From contig DUHF01000104.1 in the NCBI GenBank assembly GCA_013331015.1, forward strand, positions 1-26,532: 26,532 nucleotides of DNA. Reading direction: 5' to 3'. Both the position numbers and the translations under genes were made by a program. Below are positions 13,955 through 24,500 of this stretch, piece by piece; the stretch's first letter is position 1, and every line of letters starts with the position of its first letter. Below the pieces are notes generated by a model. It had not been told where the DNA came from, did no database searches, and was given only the letters and a program-made list of their open reading frames with translations. The DNA is from Methanoregula sp. Lineage in GTDB: Archaea; Halobacteriota; Methanomicrobia; Methanomicrobiales; Methanospirillaceae.

Positions 13955-16483
13955 ATGCCAAACGATCGCGCCATCTCGGAATCCGTCTCTATCATCCTCA
14001 TCATATCGCTGGTTGTCATCCTCTTCATTGTCCTTGCAGCGCTCTTCCTCGGTGAATTCCACCTTGAACAGAAGACCGCCTATATCATGACCAACCTGAG
14101 CAGCGAGAAGATTAGTGGCAAGAACGTCCTGACCGTCTTCCACCGGGCAGGTGATGCGGCTGAACTGAACCAGACCGGCAGGGCACACTACACTCTGGCA
14201 GTCTATGTCGACACACTCTCCGGCAGCAACCGTACTCAGCCGGTTGGCCCAATCGTTTTCCAGCCCGGGACTACCCTGTATATCTATAACTCCTCCATGG
14301 GCTACCGGGCGACCACGAACCCTGCCGCCCTTTCAGCGCCAACGGCTCTCAGTGTCGATGCCTGCCCGGTCCGGGTCAGGCTCGTTGACGAGACCTCCTC
14401 AACCCACCTGCTCATCATGCAGATGAATTACCCCTGTACCCCCACGGGCCCGGCGCCGACCGTTACAAGCATCAACGTCACCTACGGGTACCGTGGCTGG
14501 CCGATAGCACGGCTCATCACCGGCACCAACTTCCTGCCCGGCGCACGGGCGATGTTCAACCTCACTGCAGGAATCCCCCCCGAGATCCATGCAACATCCT
14601 GCACGGCGCTCAACTCAACAAGGATGGTCTGCACCTTCACCCTTCCCACAAACCCGCTTGCCCCGCCAAGCCAGCGGTACAACCTTGTCGTAACCAACCC
14701 GGACGGCAAGCAGGGGATGCGGCGAAACTACCCGTACGTGTACAGCGCAGCCCCAAGCATATCGAGCAGCACGCCATCGAGCGGGTTGCAGGGGGCGACC
14801 GTTGCAATCACGTACCTGCGCGGCAACTACTTCCAGCCGGGTGCAACGGTCACCTACCACCAAAGCCCGACGGTAATCCCGCTGACCGGTGTCACCGTCC
14901 ACAACGCGACCCGGATCACCGGCACCCTCGCCATCCCCGACGATGCACTGCCAGGGTACTACAACGTGACGGTCACCAACGTGGACGGCAGGAACTACAC
15001 GCGGGCGACCCGGTTCCGGGTCATCTCCAATGCCCCGACCGTGACCGGCCTCAGTAACCGCACCGGCTACCGTGGCTGGCCGGTCATCGAGCGGATCACG
15101 GGCACAAACTTCGTGGACGGCGCGACAGCAGCCTTCGAGGCGCCCGGCCTTGCCACTATCCCCTCGGATAGTTGCACGTGGGTTGCCTCAACGCAGCTCA
15201 TCTGCAGCTTCAACCTGGTCGGATACCCGAACAGCACAACCTACCAGTACAATATCTCGGTGACGAACCCCGGTGGTCGGACCGGCTGGCGGGCAACCTA
15301 TTTCACCCTCTCAAGCCCGGCGCCCACCATTTCCAGCAGCACGCCCTCGAGCGGACAGCAGGGTGAAACGGTTGCGATCACCAATCTCCGTGGTAACTAC
15401 TTCCAGCCCGATGCTGTCGTGACCTACTGGTATGGCGACCCGGCCGCCCCGTCAACATCACTTGGACTGGCATCCGTTGCTGTGCCATCCCGAACCATGA
15501 TCACGGGCACACTTTCGATTCCGGCCGATGCCCCGGCCGGGTATTATAACGTCACGGTCCTGAACACGGATGGAAAATCGGTAACCCGCCGGAACGCCTT
15601 CCGTGTCATCTCCACGTTCCCGACCGTGACCGGACTCTCCAACCGCACCGGGTACCGTGGCTGGCCGGTCATCGAGCGGATCACGGGGTCGAACTTTATT
15701 GACGGCGCAACCGCACGCTTCGAGGGCCCCGGCCTTGCGACCATCACTGCAGACTCCTGCACCTATGTATCAGCAACCCAGATGATCTGCACCTTTAACC
15801 TGCTCGGCCGTTCCGCAAGTCCTGCCAATGGCTACAATATCACGGTGGTCAACCCGGACGGCAAAACCGGGCAGCGGTCAAGTTATTTCACCCTGTCAAG
15901 CCCGGCCCCGTACATCTCCAGCAGCACGCCTTCGAGCGGCATCGCCGGTAATGCAGTCCCGATCACGAACCTCCGCGGTAACTACTTCCAGCCGGGTGCC
16001 GAGGTGACCTACTGGCGCGGGGACCCGGCAAGCCCGCTGACCACCATGCCTCTGATCGTTGAATCGATCCCTGCACGGACCCAAATCACCGGCACGCTCA
16101 ACATCCCGGCCGGTGCGTCCATCGGGTATTACAATATCACCGTGCTGAACACGGACGGGCAGTCCTACACCCGCCGGAATGCGTTCCGCGTCTGGGCCGT
16201 CCCGGCCCCTACCATCACGGGAATCTCGCCTGGCACGGGTGGCCGCGGTATCGGTGTCCCAGTCACCGTGACCGGGACAAACATCCAGGCCGGTGCCCGT
16301 GTCCGGCTCTACAACGGGACAACCTCGATTTACACCGCCCCGCTCGGTACGGTAACCCCCCCGAATACCATCTCCACTACGTTCATGGTTCTCCCGACCG
16401 TAGTGCCGGGTACGATGAACGTCCGGGTCACGAACCCGGACGGGCAGTATGCCATCCTGGCTGGCGGGTATGTGCTGACATAG
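13955..16483 (+). CDS. Pilin-like adhesin with seven TIG-like repeats, three carrying cysteine pairs
   Basis: The product has 842 residues. The leader MPNDRA precedes ISESVSIILIISLVVILFIVL (class III cleavage after DRA). The head (about 30-165) resembles that of the PA14 pilin (FHRAGDAAELN, FQPGTTLYIYNSSMGY). Seven Ig-like TIG-type repeats begin near residues 166, 265, 360, 456, 555, 650 and 751. They alternate: type A has GYRGWPxxxxITGxNFxxGA and a SC...C pair 11 residues apart; type B has ISSSTPSSG...LRGNYFQPxAxVTY. The order is A-B-A-B-A-B plus a final single domain, so a two-domain unit of about 190 residues was duplicated. About 17 N-x-S/T sequons are visible, suggesting heavy N-glycosylation. 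It is exported and likely stalk-like; the binding partner is unknown. Confidence 0.85.
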   Translation: MPNDRAISESVSIILIISLVVILFIVLAALFLGEFHLEQKTAYIMTNLSSEKISGKNVLTVFHRAGDAAELNQTGRAHYTLAVYVDTLSGSNRTQPVGPIVFQPGTTLYIYNSSMGYRATTNPAALSAPTALSVDACPVRVRLVDETSSTHLLIMQMNYPCTPTGPAPTVTSINVTYGYRGWPIARLITGTNFLPGARAMFNLTAGIPPEIHATSCTALNSTRMVCTFTLPTNPLAPPSQRYNLVVTNPDGKQGMRRNYPYVYSAAPSISSSTPSSGLQGATVAITYLRGNYFQPGATVTYHQSPTVIPLTGVTVHNATRITGTLAIPDDALPGYYNVTVTNVDGRNYTRATRFRVISNAPTVTGLSNRTGYRGWPVIERITGTNFVDGATAAFEAPGLATIPSDSCTWVASTQLICSFNLVGYPNSTTYQYNISVTNPGGRTGWRATYFTLSSPAPTISSSTPSSGQQGETVAITNLRGNYFQPDAVVTYWYGDPAAPSTSLGLASVAVPSRTMITGTLSIPADAPAGYYNVTVLNTDGKSVTRRNAFRVISTFPTVTGLSNRTGYRGWPVIERITGSNFIDGATARFEGPGLATITADSCTYVSATQMICTFNLLGRSASPANGYNITVVNPDGKTGQRSSYFTLSSPAPYISSSTPSSGIAGNAVPITNLRGNYFQPGAEVTYWRGDPASPLTTMPLIVESIPARTQITGTLNIPAGASIGYYNITVLNTDGQSYTRRNAFRVWAVPAPTITGISPGTGGRGIGVPVTVTGTNIQAGARVRLYNGTTSIYTAPLGTVTPPNTISTTFMVLPTVVPGTMNVRVTNPDGQYAILAGGYVLT

Positions 16484-16718
16484 CGGGCACGATTACCAAA
16501 AAGAGGGGAAACCGTGGTGACTTACGGGTTTTTCACCCGGCATGCTTGTGGGATCCATAGGAACGATAACAAGGTAAGAAAATGGGTGAACCCTGATTAA
16601 AACGGCTGCCGAAACCGCCGGACGGGCGCCCACCGTGGCCGCAGATATCCTCAAATGAGCGGTTGGTGGATCAAATTCCCTGCAGCGAAGAAGATATTCA
16701 CAAAAAAAAGAGCGCGGA
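16484..16718. other. Convergent intergenic spacer with terminator signals
   Basis: This 235-base gap lies between the convergent TIG pilin and Rsm22-family genes. It holds a short hairpin CCGGGTGAAAAACCCG on the minus strand near 16526-16541 and a run of eight A at 16701-16708, which is a T-run for transcripts arriving from the minus-strand gene. No open frame in it looks coding. Confidence 0.5.
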
Positions 16719-18227
16719 TCAATCTTCCTGGTCAGGCACTTCTGCCATTGTAACCCGGGTATTCCGGCTCACCAGCAGGTTATAGGCATTGTGCGCCTTG
16801 TTGTACCGGACAAGCACCCCATCAAGTTTGACGATCGTTCCGTACGGGGCGGTCTTCAGCACCTCATTTTCGGGCGTGACATGGTACACAGGGACCACAG
16901 CAAAGACCGGTTTATCCGCGGTGCCGTCACAGAGCCGGAACATCAGGTTCTTCCCGTCGCCCAGGTTCTCCGACATCTTTGCGGCAATGAAGTTGACCCG
17001 TTTGTCGATATGGCGGTGAACCTGGGAAACCCGCAGGACCCGGGATTTGGCCGGCACCCGGTAGGAGTGCCGGGTCTTTTCGTCTTTCCGAAGTACCACG
17101 TAACTGTACTTGATATCGATGTTGATGTACCGGAACGGTTCGTCGCATTCCGAGAGTCGCCCCATCAACCGGGTGGGCTGGATATTCCGGCCCGTGGCAA
17201 AACTCCAGCACCGGTCCGGTGTACAGTTCGTGCCCCAGATGAATGAACACGGGCTGTGGATGGTTAGCCCCCGTTTTTTGAGGGCGAGCGCAAGGAGCCG
17301 CAGGCTGGTGGAGGTGGTCTCTTCGGCAGGCTCCACAATCAGGATCGAGCCGTCCGGCGCGAGACGCCCGGCAAGTTTCAGGACAAGGTCTGCCCGCTCT
17401 TCGATGGAGAGACCTCCGAGTTCATTGAGGGAATTGGAGAAGACCATCAGGTCGATCTGCTGCGGGATCTTTTCCGGATCGAAGGTTACGAGATCGGCTT
17501 TGATCGGGGGCTTGATGCTGACCCGTTCCCCCTTCTTCGTGCACTGATCCCGGAGGGAGAGGAACGCCTCGATGTGCTCCTCCGAGCGCTCGATGGAGTA
17601 CACGGTTGCCGTTGCGGTCTCAAGCCGCGACCAGAAATCGGCTATTGCGAGCGGGACCACTCCCGGACCGGTGCCGGCATCAAGGACGGTCATCTTCTCT
17701 TTTAAGAGCCCGTCACGGGCCAGCATGGCGAGCAGGTGTTCGGTCTGGACAAAATAGACCGGGAAATGGTACGCGAGGTACCCGAGCACGCTGTAGGCTT
17801 TGGTGTATTTGAGGGCCCGCTGGTGGGTCGGTTTCCAGTAATCCGACTTCTGGAATACGATGGCTTTCCTCAGCCGGTCGAGCATGACCGGATCGGAGAG
17901 TTCCTTGCCGGTCTTCTTCACGATGTACTGCTCAATTGCTGTTTCCAGAATTGGCGGCATCCGCTGGCTTGCAAAGGATGCGTCCTGCCGGCCGGCTTCA
18001 ACTGCGGTTATTGCCAGGGTTTCCTCAGCGGTCTTCTGCGAGATGGTATAATCGTTGCCGGTTTTTTTTGCAAGAAGCCCGAGGCCGGGAAGTTTTTTTG
18101 CAATGGCAGAAAAGATCTGGTCAACCGCGAGCGGCTCATCAAGGTACGGGATGATCTCCGATAGAAGGAAGACCGGTTGTTTCTTTGCCGTTTTTTTGAG
18201 AACCGCGATGATATCGTTATTGGCCAT
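16719..18227 (-). CDS. Rsm22-family (METTL17-like) methyltransferase homologue
   Basis: The product has about 502 residues from ATG 18227; a TTG ten codons upstream (18257) is a possible alternative start. An N-terminal helical part of about 170 residues precedes the SAM-binding motif VLDAGTGPGVVPLAIADFW (about 177-195). Later, SNSLNELGGLSIEERADLV and SILIVEPAEE match the Rsm22 core. The cysteine cluster SPCSFIWGTNCTPDRCWSF (from about 320) plus a further Cys near 355 corresponds to the family's CP...C...WCHF region, which holds a 4Fe-4S cluster in mitochondrial METTL17. The C-terminal 90 or so residues look OB-fold-like. Family members associate with the small ribosomal subunit. The gene is unrelated in function to the surface proteins on both sides. 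Confidence 0.78.
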   Translation of the reverse strand: MANNDIIAVLKKTAKKQPVFLLSEIIPYLDEPLAVDQIFSAIAKKLPGLGLLAKKTGNDYTISQKTAEETLAITAVEAGRQDASFASQRMPPILETAIEQYIVKKTGKELSDPVMLDRLRKAIVFQKSDYWKPTHQRALKYTKAYSVLGYLAYHFPVYFVQTEHLLAMLARDGLLKEKMTVLDAGTGPGVVPLAIADFWSRLETATATVYSIERSEEHIEAFLSLRDQCTKKGERVSIKPPIKADLVTFDPEKIPQQIDLMVFSNSLNELGGLSIEERADLVLKLAGRLAPDGSILIVEPAEETTSTSLRLLALALKKRGLTIHSPCSFIWGTNCTPDRCWSFATGRNIQPTRLMGRLSECDEPFRYINIDIKYSYVVLRKDEKTRHSYRVPAKSRVLRVSQVHRHIDKRVNFIAAKMSENLGDGKNLMFRLCDGTADKPVFAVVPVYHVTPENEVLKTAPYGTIVKLDGVLVRYNKAHNAYNLLVSRNTRVTMAEVPDQED

Positions 18228-18568
18228 AGCCTGCCGGATACTTGGCTTGTCGGGCAATTACATGTTTGCACAGGCACCATTGATTTTTCCCATCCGGAAT
18301 GGCTTCTCAGCGATTGTTGAGTGCGGGGTGGATCTGATATGTCCGTCAATGCAGGACAAAACTAACGCATTTTTACGGTCCTTTCTTTGAAAAAAATGAT
18401 ATTCTGGGAGATTTGGTGGACAAGAGAACAAAAGAAAATAAATACAAACATGGAATAGTTATCAAATACCCTCTATCGATTCAAAAAAAAATCCTTGAAG
18501 TGGTAACGTATGGCCCCATTCTCACTACATTACGGTATAAAGCAGATCCCGGCAACCATGATCGCAAT
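18228..18568. other. Divergent intergenic region between methyltransferase and giant surface gene
   Basis: This 341-base region becomes clearly AT-rich from about 18350 onward. It holds a TATA-like AATAAATAC near 18438-18446 and the better-placed one at 18533-18542. No gene is supported; the frame open from TTG 18413 lacks features and would place a signal peptide far from the N-terminus. Confidence 0.5.
18533..18542 (+). promoter_or_regulatory. TATA box of the giant surface protein gene
   Basis: CGGTATAAAG is centred about 32 bases before the ATG at 18569. The predicted transcription start near 18562 leaves a leader of only a few bases. This placement is the main reason for preferring ATG 18569 over TTG 18413. 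Confidence 0.55.
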
Positions 18569-21500
18569 ATGCATGAGAACAGACCTGAAACGGAGTTCAA
18601 TTCCATGATCTCCGCCCCTCCCCACAGACCCGCATCTTCTCCTTTTTTTGCATTATTATTGCTCATCATCCTTGTTCTTGGAGCAGCCCTCGCGACCGGG
18701 ACGATTGAAGCCGATCCATCTGCGGTCTCAGGTCAGGACCCGGAAAATTCAGAATACCCGGCCGTCACTTCAACCCCCGATGTTTCCGCAACCGCGACCC
18801 CGGGTCCTGATCCAACGGTTACACCACAACCCGATATTACGGAAAAACCCGAGGTCTTCGGCACAACCCCCCCTCTTCCTGAACCCGGAGAAAATCCTTT
18901 GGTCACCCCCGTTCCCACAACCCTGCCGGATCTATTGACCGCAATCACCACTCTTGTTACCCCGTTACCATCACCGGTATTGTTATCGAACACAAACCCC
19001 GTTCCATCATCGGAAGGTGAATCACCGGCTCCTGATGTTAATGGAACGATCATCGGACAGGGAGCAACTATCTTCATCGGGGAACAGGGCCTCAACATCA
19101 CCCATGCACTCAACCAGGCGAACGCAGCTCCTGATATCGACGGAGTACCCGCGTTGACGAGTATTGGCTGGTGGCCTTCAGCGGCCCTTGTCGGCACGAC
19201 GGCACCGGCAAGAACCGTTGATGTCAGTGTAACTTACGCTTCATTATTGGTTGATCCGGCAAATTTTGTCGGGTATACGGGAGGCTGGTACCTGCTCGAT
19301 GCAGGAGGAATGGCAGCAAATGCAACCCATCCGGTTTTCTCTGCCATGGATCCGATGCTTGACCTCAGGGTCTGGGATTATGACCATGCAGCGGATGTTA
19401 CCGGTACTTCAGTGTCTTCCGGCACCCGGCTCGGGTTCCGTATCGATACCAACATGTATGCTGCGGTTGACGCGATTCACCGTAGTCCCCTCAACCCTTC
19501 CACGGACGGGTTCATCAACCTCATCGTAAAAAATGAATCCGCAACGATCCTGACTGCGCTCTACAATGAATCCACAAGTGAAGATCCCGAAGTCGCCGGC
19601 CCCACCACGATCCTGAAGAACTATGTCAACGTCCAGCCCTATTTCTGGGGCTCTTCTGGCACGTATTCCTGGAAGACCAATGCTACGGACAACGGGATTG
19701 CCCTGTATCCGGATGGAACCTACACGGTCCAGGCAGAATCCACCCTCAACCACATGAAGGATAATTACAAGAACGCAGGCGCGGATTATACCGGAAAGAC
19801 CGTTTCGGCAATCTATACCATCACGCTGGCATCCGGGACGGGAGCCCCGGTTGCCGGCTTTGCCGCCACGCCTACATCCGGCACCGCCCCGCTGACGGTT
19901 GTCTTCACCGACACCTCGACCGGTTCACCAACAGAATGGAACTGGACATTCGGCGACGGTGATGCGACCAACGCGACGGTGCAGAACCCGGTGCACACCT
20001 TTGTCACTGCGGGAACCTACACCGTCTCGCTGAATGCGACCAATGCAGGGGGGAGCAATACAACAGTCAGGATCGGGTACATAACCGCAACAATGCCCGA
20101 TGTACCGGTCGCCAATTTCAATGCGGAACCTGCAACCGGCTTATTTCCCCTGACCGTAACATTCAGTGATCTCTCTTCTAACGGCCCGACAGAGTGGAAC
20201 TGGTCGTTTGGTGACGGCAATATGTCGGTGCTCCAGAACCCGGTGCATATCTATACCGCAGCAGGTACCTACACCGTCTCGCTGAATGCAACCAATGCAG
20301 CAGGCAGTAACACCTTAACGAAGGCCGGGCATATCACGGTTGGCACGCCGACCTGGAATATCGAGACCGTTGACAGCGATGGGGATGTTGGAGACTATAC
20401 GACCCTTGCGCTTGACAGTAGTGACAACCCCCACATCAGTTACCTCGACTTTACCAACTACAACCTGAAATATGCAGTCAGGAACGGAGGATCCTGGACA
20501 ACTCAGATTGTTGACAGCGGGGGTCACACCGTGGGGTGGTATCCCTCGCTTGCCCTTGACAGCACCGACAACCCCCGGATCAGTTATCTTGACTCGTTCA
20601 ATGACGACCTGAAGTATGCTGTCTGGAACGGTGCATCGTGGAATATCGAAACCGTCTCAGCCGGAGGAGCTTCACAAGAGCCCACCTCGCTTGCGCTTGA
20701 CAGCAGTGGCGTTCCCCACATCGGGTATCACAGTTTTGACGACAGCGATCTGAAGTATGCTTCGTGGAACGGGACAGGGTGGACCATTGAAGTCGTCGAT
20801 AACAACGGGGTCGTGGGGCTGGACCCGTCACTGGTGCTCGACAGCACTGACAACCCCCATATCAGTTATTATGACCAGACAAATGCCGACCTGAAATATG
20901 CGAAATGGAACGGGGCAGCGTGGAGCATTGAGACGGTTGACAGCGACAACGATGTGGGGATGGACTCTTCCCTTGTGCTTGACAGCAGTGGAAATCCCCA
21001 CATCAGCTACTATTACCTGACCGGCGGCATGTCGGGCAATGGCGATCTGAAATATGCGAAATGGAACGGGGCCGCATGGATCATTGAGACCGTTGACAGC
21101 AGCGGGGATGTGGGGAAGCACACCTCCCTTGCTCTCGACAGCAGCGACCGGCCCCGCATCAGCTATTGGGATCTTCAGAATGACCATCTCAAGTATGCTG
21201 TGAAGAACGGGGGAAACTGGGTTGCCGAGACCGTGGACAGCAGCGGAAATGTGGGGTGGTATACCTCGCTTGCGCTTGACAGCAGTAACAACCCCCATAT
21301 CAGTTATTATGACTATACCAATACTGCTGTTAAGTATGCCACAAAGGAATCCGACAAGGCGCCGGTTGTGAATTTTTCCGCAACTCCAATGTCCGGCACT
21401 GCCCCGCTTGCAGTGACCTTCACGGATACCTCGACCGGTTCACCCACCGAATGGAACTGGTCGTTTGGCGATGGCGGGTATTCCGCGATCCAGCACCCGG

Positions 21501-24500
21501 TGCATGTTTATGCTTCAGGGGGCATCTATTCGGTCTCGCTGAACGCGAGCAATTCCGAAGGATCCGATACCCTGACAAAATCATCGTATCTCACGATTAA
21601 TTCATCAGGCCCGTCTATGATGTATCGTGCAGATCCGCGGCACACCGGCACGTACGATGATGGTGGGACGCGACCGACAGATATCCTGAACTGGACGTTT
21701 GAAACAGATAACTCCGTGAGCAACACGCCGGCCATCGTTGGCGGCGTCGTATACACGGGCAGTGGTGATGGCAAAATGTATGCCCTCGATGCGGACACCG
21801 GCATCGAGTACTGGAATTTTTCGGTCTTCTCACTGAACGAGAGTTACAGCCCGGCCGTTACGGAGGGTCGGGTGTACTTCGGTTCCACGGACGGGAAGGT
21901 ATATGCCCTCAATGCCAGCACGGGAAATAAGGTATGGGAGTTTATGGCAGGAGAGTCCGTCAATTCTGATGTCACCATAAGGGACGGGATTCTCTATACC
22001 GGCAGCGGCACGCCGGACCGGATTTACGCCCTCAATGCCCATGATGGCACGGAGCGCTGGCATTTCAACGCGGCCGGGAATGTTGCTACGAGCCCGGCAG
22101 TTGCCGATGGCATCGTATATGCTGGAAGCAACGATGGAAAGATGTACGCCCTCCATGCAACCAACGGCACCCTTCTCTGGGCAAACACGACCGGAGACTT
22201 CGTTCACTCGAGCCCGTCCGTGGTCAACGGGACCGTCTATTTCGGTAGTTTCGACAACACCTTTTACGCCCTGAATGCGATGACCGGTCTGGAACTCTGG
22301 CATTTCACTGCAGGGGACTTTGGCAGGAGCAGTCCTGCAGTTGCCGATGGTATCGTCTACGTCGGGAACCGGGATGGCAACCTGTATGCCCTGGATGCAA
22401 TGAATGGTGCAGTGGTCTGGGATTATAATCTTGGCGACTGGGTGGACTACAGCCCGGCTGTTGCGAGCGGGGTTCTGTATATCGGCGGTTCAGACCATCA
22501 TCTCCATGCACTCAATGCAACAACGGGGGCTCTCCTCTGGCAGTTCGATGCAGGGGTCATCACCCTTAACAATGTGTATGATCCCGCAGTTGCTGACGGG
22601 AAGGTCTTCTTCGGTTGCCGGGAAGGGCGGGTCTATGCCCTTGGCGGTCCTGCCGGCCCGGCGCCGGTTGCCGGGTTTACCGCAACCCCGACAACCGGTA
22701 CCGTCCCGCTGACCGTTGTCTTTACCGACACCTCGGCAAACATACCGGCGCAGTGGAGCTGGTCCTTCGGTGACGGTGATGCAACCAACGCAACCGTGCA
22801 GAACCCGGTACATACCTATGCCGCAGAAGGCATCTACACCGTCTCGCTGAACGCAACGAACAATGGCGGGTCGAATGTCTCGGTCAGGACAAACTACATC
22901 ACGGTCAATGCGCAGCCGAAACCAAAAATCGATACGGTTACTCCAATAACTGCGGTGAACAACCGGACGATTGACTTTATCATTAAAGGATCGAACTTCG
23001 ACCCGGGAAGCGGTAAAACGTGGGTGAACTTCACGCGGGGAGCATTTGACAACCTGAACCTTACGGTGACAGAAGTCACGCCGGCGAAGATCAATGTGAC
23101 GATGACCGTCCCGCACGATGCCCCAACCGGTGGCTGGAACCTGACGGTAAGCACGGTCTACGGGAAAAAATCCGACGTCCGGAAAAACGCGGTTACCGTC
23201 AGCCGGTTCCCAATGGCGGTGATCGACAAGGTCGAACCCACGGCTCCATGGCTGAGGAATACAACAGTCGCGTTTGCAATCACGGGCAAAAACTTCCTGC
23301 CCGGCCAGACCAGCGTCTACCTTGTCCGGACTGTTGGCGGCGCAGCCCTCAACACGGTGAATATCACCCGTATTACCACGACGAGAATCGAAGGCTCTGT
23401 GGATGTTCCGGCCAATGCCCTGCTTGGAAACGGCTGGAGCGTGAATGTATCGACCATTGACAGTGGAAGAAACGGCACCCGGCCTGCTGCCTTTACGGTG
23501 GCAAACACCCCCCCACCAACGCTCAGTTCTCTTACCCCGAATTACGGGTCCAAGAATACGACTGTGGTGTTCACCATCGCTGGCACCAACTTCCAGACCG
23601 GGGACGGCAAGACCCGCGTTCGGATCTATGAAGATGTCATGGATACAGAACTCGCAGTCAATATGACATCACTCACCCCGACAAAGATAACCGGCACGGT
23701 AGAGGTAACGAATGATGCAATGGCGGGATCCCATATCCTTGAAGTGAAGACCGTTGATGGCGGGACCGTGACAAAGCCCGCTGCGTTTTCGGTCAGGTAC
23801 TCCGGAATCCCGACGATAATGGCTTTCAGGCCGGACTCCGGGTATCACAATGAGACCGTGGAGTTCAGCATCACCGGCACGAACTTCCAGCCGGGCAACA
23901 CGGTTGTTGCATTGAAAAACCAGACCAACGGTGCTGTACTGAATACAACGAACCTGACCCGTGTAACCAGCACCGCAATTTCCGGGACGATCCATGTCCC
24001 AGCGAATGCACCGACCGGGTATTACCGGCTCGATCTCACCACCACAGATGGAGGTGTCACCAACAAACGCAATGCATTCCGGGTAAAGCAGGTCATGCCC
24101 CCGACCATCGCATCGATCACCCCCACGACAGGTGCCAAGGGGAGCGTGGTTGCGTTTACGATCCGTGGCACCAACTTCCAGGGCGGTGACAAGACAACCG
24201 TCCAGGTCTACGACGTGGTATCCGGCACGTGGCTGTCAACAACACTGCTCCAGGTAACAGAAACCACCATTATTGGCAGTGTCACGATCCCGAATTCAGC
24301 CCCTGCAGGTAAATATACGCTCGACGTCCGGACCGCGGATGGCGGAACAGCCAGCAGATACGAGGCGTTCACGGTCAATTACCTTGGCCTGCCGAGTATC
24401 AGTTCAATTGTTCCGGCTACCGGTAAACGTGGCACGGATGTTAACTTCACCCTCAAAGGCAGCAATTTCGTTGACGGTGGCACGATTGTCCGTATGAGGA

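Noticed and set aside
18413..18568. Use of TTG 18413 as start of the giant protein
   Set aside because: It would put 52 extra basic residues ahead of the signal peptide; a TATA box at 18533-18542 points to a start at ATG 18569.
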